From: Natronorubrum daqingense
GTDB taxonomy: Archaea; Halobacteriota; Halobacteria; Halobacteriales; Natrialbaceae
Direction: 5' to 3'
Length of the DNA: 64,000 nucleotides
Assembly (NCBI RefSeq): GCF_001971705.1
Contig: NZ_CP019327.1
Location: forward strand, 62,001 to 126,000
The translations under genes and the position numbers were made by a program. Shown piece after piece: positions 26,442-33,828 of the stretch (position 1 is the first letter of the stretch; each line of letters begins with the position of its first letter). Below the pieces are notes generated by a model. That model worked only from the letters and a program-made list of their open reading frames with translations. It ran no database searches and was not told the origin of the DNA.

Positions 26442-26496
26442 GAACCACTCGAAAAAATCTGTCTGGCGAGAGCATCGCTCTCGCTGACCGTCGCTC
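26442..26496 (-). repeat. Dispersed hairpin repeat, copy B
   Basis: On the minus strand it reads GAGCGACGGTCAGCGAGAGC, GATGCTCTCGCC, AGACAGATTTTTT and CGAGTGGTTC, matching the segment at 18274-18330 with only a few changes. The stem arms are 26466-26473 and 26477-26484. It lies in the 193-nt gap between the SWIM gene and hisH, which are convergent. Confidence 0.65.
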
Positions 26497-26555
26497 ACTC
26501 CGTTCGCGAAGAGACCAAAAACACCGCTCACTCCCCGTGGTCGTTCGCGGGACAA

Positions 26556-27218
26556 TTATTCGTCAGCGCAAATTCCGACGAAATTCCGCAGAATCTGGAG
26601 GCCTGTCTCGCCGCTCTTCTCCGGGTGAAACTGGGTGCCAAAGACGGTGCCGTCCTCGTTGGCGACGATCGAGGGGAACTCGCGCTCGTAGTCGGTCGTC
26701 GCGACTGATGCGTGATCGTCGTCAGGTGCCGCGTAGTAGGAGTGGACGAAGTAGGCGTAGTTCCCATCGACTCCCTCGACAAGCGGATGCTCGCGCTCGA
26801 CGGTCAGTTCGTTCCAGCCCATGTGAGGGACCTTCTGGCCCTCGGCAAATCGAACGTTCGTCCCCGGAATCAGATCGAGGCCTCGCACGGCGGATTCACC
26901 GTCGTTCTCGCCTTCCTCGCTGGTCGTCAGAAGCATCTGCATGCCGAGACAGATGCCAAAGAGCGGCGTGTCGCTCTCGGCGACCTCGAGTAAATCCTCT
27001 CGAAGCGGGTCAGCGTTCTCGACGCCCTCGCGGAAGGCCCCGACGCCCGGCAGGACGACACCATCGGCGTCGGCGAACGCGTCCGGATCGTCCGTGATCT
27101 CGACGTCGGCACCCGCGCGCTCGAGACCGCGCGTGACGCTTCGAAGGTTCCCCAGTCCGTAGTCAACGATGACGACCGATGCGAGCGATTGGTCGTGAGA
27201 AGCCGAAACAGCGTTCAT
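26556..27218 (-). CDS. hisH: Imidazole glycerol phosphate synthase subunit HisH
   Basis: The glutaminase subunit that delivers ammonia to HisF in histidine synthesis. The 220-residue protein shows VDYGLGNLRSV (18-28), the oxyanion loop LPGVGAF, nucleophile Cys90 in GICLGMQML, and His/Glu in GTQFHPEKSG. ATG at 27218. No other his genes are adjacent, as is common in haloarchaea, where his genes are scattered. Confidence 0.96.
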   Translation of the reverse strand: MNAVSASHDQSLASVVIVDYGLGNLRSVTRGLERAGADVEITDDPDAFADADGVVLPGVGAFREGVENADPLREDLLEVAESDTPLFGICLGMQMLLTTSEEGENDGESAVRGLDLIPGTNVRFAEGQKVPHMGWNELTVEREHPLVEGVDGNYAYFVHSYYAAPDDDHASVATTDYEREFPSIVANEDGTVFGTQFHPEKSGETGLQILRNFVGICADE

Positions 27219-27336
27219 ACCGACGTTGGGTGGGGCGCGTTCAAGTGTATTGCTGTTCGGGCGATTGTCGACTCGCGTCTCGAGTGCCCGTCTGCCTCGC
27301 GTCTCGAGTGCCGATCCGCCCCTCACAGTCGCGCGC

Positions 27337-27939
27337 TCAGAAACCGTCGAGTCGAGACTGCCCGCCCTCGCTGCCGTCCACGTCCGCGAGATCCGCCGCC
27401 CGCTCGAGTGCATTCGCGAACGTCTCCTCCTGACTTCGGTCGTACAGTGTGGCCGCGGGGTGGACACAGAGTAACACGCGCCGGGGCGTCCCCTCGATTC
27501 GCACCTCCTCGAGCGAGCCCGCTTCCTTCGTCACTGCCACGGAACGGTCGAGAAGGTGCTCGCTCGGCACCTTTCCGAGCGTGACGATCACGTCGGGGTC
27601 GAGGAGGTCGATTTCGTGCTCGAGGTAGCCACGACAGTTCTCGAGTTCGTCCGTCGAGGGGTCGCGATTCTCCGGCGGCCGACAGCGCACGCAGTTCGTG
27701 ATGCGGACGTCTTCGCGCGCGAGGCCGACGTTCCTGAGGCCGTCGTCGAGGACCGTTCCGCTGCGGCCGACGAACGGTTCGCCCTGCTCGTCTTCGTTCG
27801 CGCCGGGCCCCTCGCCGACGAACAGCAAATCGGCGTCTTCGGGACCGGTTCCGTTGACGATCTGCGTGCGAGCGTCCACGAGCGCCGGACAGCGAGTACA
27901 CTCGGTGACGCAGCGTTCGTCGTCGTCCATCGTTCCCAT
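27337..27939 (-). CDS. Type 4 uracil-DNA glycosylase (Fe-S)
   Basis: Excises uracil from DNA in base excision repair. The 200-residue protein has the family-4 order: CTRCPALV (iron-sulfur Cys pair), GEGPGANEDEQGEPFVGRSG (motif 1), CVRCRPPENRDP (another Cys pair), TLGKVPSEHLL and HPAATLYDRSQ (motif 2). Four Cys probably hold a 4Fe-4S cluster. ATG at 27939 or, equally plausible, 27930. Confidence 0.93.
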   Translation of the reverse strand: MGTMDDDERCVTECTRCPALVDARTQIVNGTGPEDADLLFVGEGPGANEDEQGEPFVGRSGTVLDDGLRNVGLAREDVRITNCVRCRPPENRDPSTDELENCRGYLEHEIDLLDPDVIVTLGKVPSEHLLDRSVAVTKEAGSLEEVRIEGTPRRVLLCVHPAATLYDRSQEETFANALERAADLADVDGSEGGQSRLDGF

Positions 27940-28041
27940 ACTGGTGGCTCGAGCGGCCGCCTACTACGTCTTTCCGGTCGCAGGTGCCACGTCGGGAACA
28001 CGAGAGCCGGGTCGCCCGACCGATCGCGCTCCGCCGTTCGC

Positions 28042-29349
28042 CTACAGTCCGTACTGTTCGCGGACGAGGTGTACGATTCCCCGGTCCTCGAGCACGTCCA
28101 TCGGTGCGAGGAGGTCGAGTTGCACGACGCCCGGCAGCCGTCCGATCTGGACGCCGCCGGTGAACGTACACCGCGAGCGGACCTCGCCCTCGCTCATCTC
28201 GAGGAGGTCGGTCGCCCGGTCGAACGCGTTCTGGGTCGCGTCGTTGACCGTCGCGCCAGAGCCGATCACCTGGATTGGGCCCACGTCGTCCTCGAGTTCG
28301 ACGCCGTGTTGCTCGGCGAGGGTTCGGCCGGCCTCGCGCTCGTCGTCGCTGTACGGTTTGCTGATGAACGGGAGGTCCTCTTCGTTAGGGAGGAGGACGG
28401 GGCCGTCGAGCTCGAGACCCTCGATGACTTCGACGTCCATCGTGACGGTACCGCTCACGTCGGTCGTGTGCAAGGAGAGTTCGCCGTCGCCCTGATTCGC
28501 GTGGAGGTCGCCGACGTAGACGCCCGCGCCGTCGACCGCGACGGGACAGATGAGCGTCGCACCCGCACGGACCTGTGGCACGTCCATGTGGCCGTCGGTC
28601 CGATCCTCGAGGTCGGCTGCAGTTTCGATCCCGTAGTCGTGGTCGGCACCGACGAGGAACTGGCCGAAGTCACCCGCGTTGTGCGAGTCGGGAATCGTGA
28701 CCGGCGGCGTCGTTCCGACGTTGCCGATGAACGGTCGAAGCCGACCGAGCGTGCCGGGCATCTCGCCGGGTTCGTACAGCAGGATCGGATGCTGTCGGGA
28801 GTTTTCGGGGATATCCATCACTTCCGCGGCGTCTGTGGCGAGTTCGTGTGCGCCGTCTTCGTCGAGCGTGATGCCGACCGTGTGGTCGTCGTCGAACGCG
28901 ACGGTGTAGCCGTACTCGAAGCCGAATGAAGAGGCGTTCGCGCCACACTCGGCGCACTTGATGGCCTCCTCGCCGGTTCCCTCGACGACCGACTCAGGCC
29001 ACGTCGTTCCACACTCGGGACAGCGGTGGTCGACGAACGGGTCGTCGCCGAAGGCCTCCTCGCGTTCGGCCATCGAGCCCGTGCTGGTCGCCATGCTCGT
29101 CACCTCGACGTCGCGGATATGCAACGCGACGGCGTCGCCGACGCTCGCGCCTTCGACCCGGATCGGCCGTGTCACCTCGTGGCCGCCGCGGAAGTCGGGC
29201 GTGATCATCGGTCCCCAACACCCCGGCGGCGTGTACGTTCTGATCGTTCCGCCGTCCGCGACGGTCCCCGCCCACTCCTGGTCCGGACCGACGAGTCCCA
29301 GCGTGTACTGATCGACCGCGAGTTCCTGTTGCACTTCTTGCTGTGACAT
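28042..29349 (-). CDS. Acetamidase/formamidase with zinc-ribbon insert
   Basis: A 435-residue FmdA/AmdA-family amidase. Recognisable parts: CWGPMITPDFRGGHEVTRPI near 43-62, GPILLYEPG-like and DSHNAGDFGQ segments, and DVPQVRAGATLICPVAVDGAGVYVGDLHANQGDGE. The last is the typical GDxHxxQGxGE metal/catalytic stretch. An insert around 110-140 carries two CxxC knuckles (CPECGTTWP, CAECGANAS), like a zinc ribbon. ATG at 29349, three residues before a QQEVQQEL helix. It hydrolyses short amides in the known family; substrate not proven here. Confidence 0.9.
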   Translation of the reverse strand: MSQQEVQQELAVDQYTLGLVGPDQEWAGTVADGGTIRTYTPPGCWGPMITPDFRGGHEVTRPIRVEGASVGDAVALHIRDVEVTSMATSTGSMAEREEAFGDDPFVDHRCPECGTTWPESVVEGTGEEAIKCAECGANASSFGFEYGYTVAFDDDHTVGITLDEDGAHELATDAAEVMDIPENSRQHPILLYEPGEMPGTLGRLRPFIGNVGTTPPVTIPDSHNAGDFGQFLVGADHDYGIETAADLEDRTDGHMDVPQVRAGATLICPVAVDGAGVYVGDLHANQGDGELSLHTTDVSGTVTMDVEVIEGLELDGPVLLPNEEDLPFISKPYSDDEREAGRTLAEQHGVELEDDVGPIQVIGSGATVNDATQNAFDRATDLLEMSEGEVRSRCTFTGGVQIGRLPGVVQLDLLAPMDVLEDRGIVHLVREQYGL

Positions 29350-29700
29350 ACCATGGCAACCTTCGTCGGTAACGGCGATAAGCCTGCTGCTCAACGTACC
29401 AGCACACTCCGCGCTCGAGACCGTCAGTGAGCCGTACCTCCCCACCGCTGCTTTCGAACCCTCCCGCTCGGGGGTGGGCGAGTACGCCTCGAGCAGGAGG
29501 GTTCGACGCCCCACACTCGAGGCCGTTTCAACCACCGATCTACCTAACTACCCGACTACCCAACGCGCTCCGAGACAAGGGGGCGACAAATCATGTCTCG
29601 AGTAAACCGTCCGAGTGACGCCCGCAGACGCCGTCCTGTCGCCGATGGCCGTATCTGCCGGAACAGATCCGTTAAACTTGGTTTTGTCCCATCACTCGCT
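29350..29700. other. 350-nt gap with one hairpin, no gene seen
   Basis: Between the acetamidase start and the small zinc-protein gene. It contains the inverted repeat at 29454-29506 and a few short open frames (for example 29427-29618) of basic, low-complexity composition that do not look coding. The promoter for the acetamidase must lie at its left end. Confidence 0.5.
29454..29506. repeat. Inverted repeat, 11-bp perfect arms
   Basis: Arms TCGAACCCTCC (29454-29464) and GGAGGGTTCGA (29496-29506) are exact complements around a 31-nt loop that itself contains CCCGCTCGGGGG. It is not a tRNA T-arm, because there is no acceptor or anticodon structure. Confidence 0.6.
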
Positions 29701-29859
29701 ATGGCTGATTCGACGGACGAGGATTCACTCGAGTGTCTGGCGTGTCGCGATCCGATTACATCGGCTGTCGACCAACGGGTCGTCCCCGCGCTCGAGGACG
29801 GTGAGGCGGTGTATCGACACTTTTGTAGCGAGACGTGCCTCGAGGAGTGGATGGCGTAG
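29701..29859 (+). CDS. Small CxxC/CxxxC zinc-binding protein
   Basis: A 52-residue protein MADSTDEDSLECLACRDPIT ... HFCSETCLEEWMA. The knuckles CLAC (12-15) and CSETC (42-46) form a treble-clef/FCS-like zinc site, a type frequent among small haloarchaeal proteins. Function unknown. The upstream TTG/ATG extension (from 29593) looks non-coding. Confidence 0.8.
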   Translation: MADSTDEDSLECLACRDPITSAVDQRVVPALEDGEAVYRHFCSETCLEEWMA

Positions 29860-30252
29860 GTATCAGACCCAGTCGGCCACTCTCACCGTTGTAAATCAGT
29901 GACTGGATACACGCGAGACGGATCCGTTTCGTCCGACGAAATGCATCGACTGCGGCCGTCCGTCGCGGTGTGAGTTGGGTGTGGTATTCGCAGAGAGAAT
30001 GGTTGGAGTAAGACTACCTGCTATCGTGGACACGAGGGAGTTCCACGTCCTCCCCAGCCGATTCGCTCCCTCACTGCGTTCGCTCACTCATCCCTCGCGT
30101 GCTGTCGTCGACTGCCCTCACTGTCGTTCGGCCAGTCGACAGCACGCGCCACCGCGTGTTGGATGACCGAGCGGGTACGATACGGTCTCTGTCTGTACTG
30201 AACGCGAGTTCGACGGCAGCTCAAAATGCAGAAACAGCGCGACGTGCTACTG
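29860..30252. other. ~390-nt gap with a hairpin, possible element remnant
   Basis: No convincing gene. The right part (30055-30150) has a CTCACTGCGTTCGCTCACTC motif and the strong inverted repeat at 30096-30148, of a style seen near ends of haloarchaeal IS200/IS605-like elements. No transposase or TnpB reading frame is present, so at most a remnant. Confidence 0.45.
30096..30148. repeat. Strong inverted repeat (16-19 nt arms)
   Basis: Left arm CGCGTGCTGTCGTCGACTG (30096-30114) and right arm CAGTCGACAGCACGCG (30133-30148) pair over 16 nt with a 3-nt bulge, loop about 18 nt. It is a stable hairpin in either strand. Confidence 0.6.
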
Positions 30253-31203
30253 TTATTGATTGTTCGCGACGGCGCTGCCGATCCCGTCGACCGGTCGATC
30301 CGGCGTGAACTCCTCGAGTTCTTCGGGGAGGCCGAGTTGGTACTCGGTGCCGTTCTCTCTGACAGAGGTTCGACCGCGGTGGACCGAGACGTCGCCATTG
30401 AGGTGGAGTTTGACGGCCTCGAGGAGGGCATCCGCCTCGAGTGGCTGCCCTCGCTTTTTCATCTCTTCCAGATCGGCGTCGTCGGGCACGTCGAACGCGC
30501 GCTGGGAGATGATCGGGCCCTGATCGAGGTCAGTGGTCACGTAGTGGGCGGTGACGCCGGCCACGCGGACACCCTCTTCGACGGCCTGCCGGTAGGCTTC
30601 CGCGCCGGGGAAGGCTGGCAGCAGCGACGGGTGGATGTTGATGATGCGGTCCTCGTAGCGAAAGACGACGTTGGGGCTGAGGATCCGCATGTACCGGGCG
30701 AGGACGATCAGGTCGACGTCGTAGTCGGCGAGTAACTCGAGGAGTTCGTCCTCGTTCTGTTGGCCGCCCTCGTCGCCGATGTCGTGAAACGGCACGTCGT
30801 AGTGTTCGGCGAGTGGTTGGAGGTCGTCGTGGTTGCCGATGACGACGCCGATATCTGCCCCCAGTTCGTCGTTGGCCCACGCCTCGAACATCGCCTCGAG
30901 GCAGTGGCTCTCTTTCGTGACGAGGACGGCGATTCGCTGGTGGTCGCGGTCGGCGGGGAAGCGAACTTGCACGTCGAGTCCGAGGTCGTCGCCGAGGTCG
31001 TGGAGGTCTGCCCGAAGCGTCTCCTTCGTACAGACCATCTCCTCGGTGTCGACGGCCAGATACATTCGAAAGACGCCGTCGCGAACGGCTTGATCGAGGT
31101 CTTCGATGTTGATGCCGCGCTCGAAGAGGAGGCTGGTCACGCGAGCGATGAGCCCGGTGTCGTCGTCTCCAATGACGGTGATTTCAGTGACATCGGTCGT
31201 CAT
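30253..31203 (-). CDS. purU: Formyltetrahydrofolate deformylase
   Basis: Hydrolyses 10-formyl-THF to formate and THF. The 316-residue protein has an ACT regulatory domain (residues 5-75: ITVIGDDDTGLIARVTSLLFERGINIEDL) and a formyltransferase-like catalytic domain with IAVLVTKESHCLEAM, the ARYMRILSP loop, INIHPSLLPAFPGAEAY (catalytic His) and GVTAHYVTTDLDQGPII. ATG at 31203. Divergent from the flavoprotein gene with a 189-nt promoter region. Confidence 0.95.
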   Translation of the reverse strand: MTTDVTEITVIGDDDTGLIARVTSLLFERGINIEDLDQAVRDGVFRMYLAVDTEEMVCTKETLRADLHDLGDDLGLDVQVRFPADRDHQRIAVLVTKESHCLEAMFEAWANDELGADIGVVIGNHDDLQPLAEHYDVPFHDIGDEGGQQNEDELLELLADYDVDLIVLARYMRILSPNVVFRYEDRIINIHPSLLPAFPGAEAYRQAVEEGVRVAGVTAHYVTTDLDQGPIISQRAFDVPDDADLEEMKKRGQPLEADALLEAVKLHLNGDVSVHRGRTSVRENGTEYQLGLPEELEEFTPDRPVDGIGSAVANNQ

Positions 31204-31356
31204 CGCAGCCACCTCCGCTCGAGCGAATATGTAGTCATCACTACGTGATTCAGTCGACGTGTGGTCAAAAGTCCTGCTTTCTGTGGACGAGTCTGAGAAT
31301 AGAACGATACCATGATACCCTCTCCTTCTACGAATTATTAGCAATTACTAGGGTAG

Positions 31357-31368
31357 GTTTATTAATAA
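31357..31368 (+). promoter_or_regulatory. TATA box of CzcO-like flavoprotein gene
   Basis: GGTTTATTAATA is centred about 29 nt before the ATG at 31393. The TTATTAATA core is shared with the FeoB-like promoter at 35277-35284, and an AATTACTA element (31343-31350) lies just upstream, comparable to sites before cobW and the second flavoprotein. Confidence 0.5.
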
Positions 31369-31392
31369 CGCGTCGGCTAGTGCGAGTACCGA

Positions 31393-32778
31393 ATGACGCT
31401 TTCACGCACACTCGACGTCGCGATCGTCGGTGCTGGACCCGCAGGCGTCGGTACGGCAGTCGCACTCGAGCGACTCGACGTCGAATACGTCGTCCTCGAG
31501 CGCGAGTGTATCGGTGCCTCGTTTCGACAGTGGCCCGCGGAAATGGAGTTGTTGACGCCGTCGTTTCCGGCCAACGCGTTCGGCGTTCGCGATCTGAACG
31601 CGATCACGCTCGATACCTCGCCGGCGCTCGCCCTCGACAGCGAGCACCCGACCGGCGACCAGTACGCAGAGTACCTCGAGGCGGTCGCCGAGTTTCACGA
31701 ACTCCCGATCGAGACGGGAGTCGACGTCGACGCCGTCGTTCCCGACGCCGGATCGTCGGAGTCATCGGACGGAGACGACGCGACAGCCGCGGACGGGTTC
31801 ACCCTCGAGACGAGCGAGGGTCGACTCGAGGTTGCGTCCGTCGTCTGGGCAGCGGGACAGTATCAGTATCCCTCGAGTGGGTCGATCCCCGGTGCGTCTA
31901 GCGCGATTCACGTGTCGACGATCGACTCGTGGGCGGCCCACGCCGATCGGTGGTCGGGCGAGGACGGTTCGCCGGACGAAAGCGACCAGACTGTGGCGGC
32001 GTCGACGCCGTCCGCGTCCTCACAGTCCCCAGCATCGCCGCTTGCGGCCGACGGGGCTGGTGTCAGTCCCCCGTCTGCTGACGACGTCGTGATCGTCGGC
32101 GGCGCAGAGAGTGGTATCGACGCTGCACTCGGGTTGGCGGATACCGGCCTCTCCGTCACCGTCGTAGATCCCGACGGCCCGTGGCAGTATCGCAGCCCCG
32201 ACCCCAGTGAGGTTCTCTCCCCGCGAACGACGGACCGACTCGAGGCGGCACTCGACGCCGAGCAGCCGATTACACTCGTCACCGACGCTCGCGTCGAGCG
32301 AATCGAACGCGAGGAAACGGGCACGGATTCCTCGAGTGAAGCGAGGGTCGAAACGCGAACTGACCCGTCTGACGGACCTGAGACGCCCGGCTCGACCGTC
32401 GAGCGCGCTGGCTACGCGGTGGTCACCGACGACGGGAATCGGATTCACTCGCGCACGCCACCGGTTCTCTCGACAGGGTTCGAGGGGAGTATCACGCTCG
32501 TCGACGACCTGTTCGCGGTCGACGAACACGGATTCCCCGAACTCACCGACCAGGATGAATCGACTGCGACGTCCGGCCTGTTCCTCGTCGGCCCGCAGGT
32601 CGCCCACGAGGGCCAGCAGTTTTGTTTCATCTACAAGTTCCGCCAGCGCTTCGCCGTCGTCGCCGAGGCTATCGGCGACAGACTCGAGGCCGAAACGACT
32701 CCACTCGAGGCCTATCGCGAGAAACGGATGTTCCTCGAGAACCTCGAGTGCTGTGAACCGTCGTACTGTGACTGCTAG
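31393..32778 (+). CDS. CzcO-like FAD/NAD(P) flavoprotein with Cys-rich tail
   Basis: A 461-residue pyridine-nucleotide flavoprotein. FAD site GAGPAGVGTAVALE near 13-26; the second nucleotide site is VIVGGAESGIDAALGLADTG near 235. The start and GASFRQWPAEMELLTPSF segment resemble CzcO-type flavoproteins found with cation efflux. Unusual features are two low-complexity Ser/Asp/Pro inserts (~117-135 and ~196-230) and a C-terminal CCEPSYCDC. The tail has four Cys in nine residues, likely a metal-binding site. It lies in a metal/redox neighbourhood. Substrate unknown. Confidence 0.85.
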   Translation: MTLSRTLDVAIVGAGPAGVGTAVALERLDVEYVVLERECIGASFRQWPAEMELLTPSFPANAFGVRDLNAITLDTSPALALDSEHPTGDQYAEYLEAVAEFHELPIETGVDVDAVVPDAGSSESSDGDDATAADGFTLETSEGRLEVASVVWAAGQYQYPSSGSIPGASSAIHVSTIDSWAAHADRWSGEDGSPDESDQTVAASTPSASSQSPASPLAADGAGVSPPSADDVVIVGGAESGIDAALGLADTGLSVTVVDPDGPWQYRSPDPSEVLSPRTTDRLEAALDAEQPITLVTDARVERIEREETGTDSSSEARVETRTDPSDGPETPGSTVERAGYAVVTDDGNRIHSRTPPVLSTGFEGSITLVDDLFAVDEHGFPELTDQDESTATSGLFLVGPQVAHEGQQFCFIYKFRQRFAVVAEAIGDRLEAETTPLEAYREKRMFLENLECCEPSYCDC

Positions 32779-32946
32779 GTGCCTTGAGTCCCGAGCGTGT
32801 CGAAATCGCCACTGACGACTCGGTTTCGCGCTCGCCGAACACGCCGGGATGGCAGCGACGACAGCGACGGCTGCGAAGGCAGCAACGCGACGGAAGCGGC
32901 AAAGTCGGGAGGGGTGTTTCTCGGCCAACCGTCAGTGCCTCAACCG

Positions 32947-33099
32947 TTAGTGCGTCGTGTGAATGTGCTCGCGAAGCTCGTCGGTTTCGGTGAACGAGTC
33001 GTCGCAGACGGCGCAGGTGTTGTGGTGCAGTGCAACGTGCTGGGTCACGCCAGCAGCGGATCGGAACGATTCGTCGCAGTTCGAGCAGTTGTAGGACAT
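32947..33099 (-). CDS. Two-finger C2H2 zinc protein
   Basis: A 50-residue protein: MSYNCSNCDESFRSAAGVTQHVALHH then NTCAVCDDSFTETDELREHIHTTH. Both fingers keep the C-x2-C-x12-H-x3,4-H spacing and are nearly back-to-back, as in eukaryotic-style C2H2 fingers found in haloarchaea. The ATG at 33099 lies 66 nt after the HEAT-like gene and may be in its operon. DNA or protein target unknown. Confidence 0.88.
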   Translation of the reverse strand: MSYNCSNCDESFRSAAGVTQHVALHHNTCAVCDDSFTETDELREHIHTTH

Positions 33100-33165
33100 C
33101 GTGTGTGTCTATGACAGACACTCCTAAAAAGGACGGCCGATACATCGCCGGCGTCTCGAATACGC

Positions 33166-33423
33166 TCAGACGAGGTCCGTCGCTCGACGCTGCAACGACG
33201 GCTCGAGCGTCGTGTCCTCGGCCAGTTCCTCGAGTTCCGCATTCGCGTTACGATCGTTCAGACACTCGAGTGCCTGACGGCGAAACTCCCCGCGAAGGCC
33301 GCCCATCTGGACGAGCAGTGCGAGATGTCTGTGTTCGTCCCGTTCGGCCAGCCTCTCGATGGCCTCACGGCGGGTGGTGTGGTGGACAGCTGATTTGACG
33401 GCGGTCTGGAATGGCGTTGACAT
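33166..33423 (-). CDS. Small HEAT-like helical-repeat protein
   Basis: An 85-residue all-helical protein (MSTPFQTAVKSAVHHTTRREAIERLAERDEHRHLALLVQMGGLRGEFRRQALECL...). Its helix pairs resemble a HEAT-like repeat. Located after DUF7511 and before the C2H2 gene; between it and DUF7511 lie four 21-bp repeats that leave the frame open. Role unknown. Confidence 0.65.
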   Translation of the reverse strand: MSTPFQTAVKSAVHHTTRREAIERLAERDEHRHLALLVQMGGLRGEFRRQALECLNDRNANAELEELAEDTTLEPSLQRRATDLV

Positions 33424-33426
33424 CGT

Positions 33427-33510
33427 GGGTTCGTTGGGTTGGCTGCTGGGTTCGTTGGGTTGGCTGCTGGGTTTGCCGCGTCGACTGCAGGGTTCGTCGC
33501 GTCGGCTGTT
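33427..33510. repeat. Four tandem 21-bp repeats
   Basis: Units at 33427-33447, 33448-33468, 33469-33489 and 33490-33510. The first two are identical (GGGTTCGTTGGGTTGGCTGCT) and the last two share GGGTT-GxCGCGTCG-CTG. The period equals 7 codons. They occupy the whole spacer between the DUF7511 and HEAT-like genes. Confidence 0.8.
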
Positions 33511-33531
33511 CTGTGATCGATACGTCCTCGG

Positions 33532-33816
33532 CTATCGAATTTCGTCTCGAGAGACGAACGCCGAGCCGGTTGCACGGATCCACGTCTCCTCGAGCGTGGC
33601 GGCCGTCACCGACGAGTAGATGGTACAGGTGTCGGGACGGGTTTCGGTTCGCTCGACGTACGCCTGGTAACACGGCGACACGTCGCCGTCCGGCGACGAT
33701 GGCTCGGAAGACGTCCTCGAGTGCATCCTTTCGATACTATTGGTACTATCAGTACTACCGGTACCGTCGGTGCTGGCGTCTGGCTCGGTTTCGCCGTCGG
33801 TGTTTCCGTCGGTCAT
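33532..33816 (-). CDS. DUF7511-domain protein
   Basis: A 94-residue protein with an acidic Ser/Thr/Asp N-terminus (1-45) and a C-terminal domain CYQAYVERTETRPDTCTIYSS, then TWIRATGSAFVSRDEIR. The C-T-I-Y-S and TWI-A-GSFVS pattern matches the haloarchaeal DUF7511, unknown function. It follows cobW by 12 nt, suggesting one operon. Stop TAG at 33532-33534. Confidence 0.75.
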   Translation of the reverse strand: MTDGNTDGETEPDASTDGTGSTDSTNSIERMHSRTSSEPSSPDGDVSPCYQAYVERTETRPDTCTIYSSVTAATLEETWIRATGSAFVSRDEIR

Positions 33817-33828
33817 CGTGGGAGTGAG

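Noticed and set aside
29454-29506. Possible tRNA T-arm (GGTTCGA)
   Set aside because: Only an 11-bp inverted repeat; no acceptor, D or anticodon stem fits.
33427-33510. CRISPR-like array
   Set aside because: Units are contiguous with no spacers; a tandem repeat, not a CRISPR.
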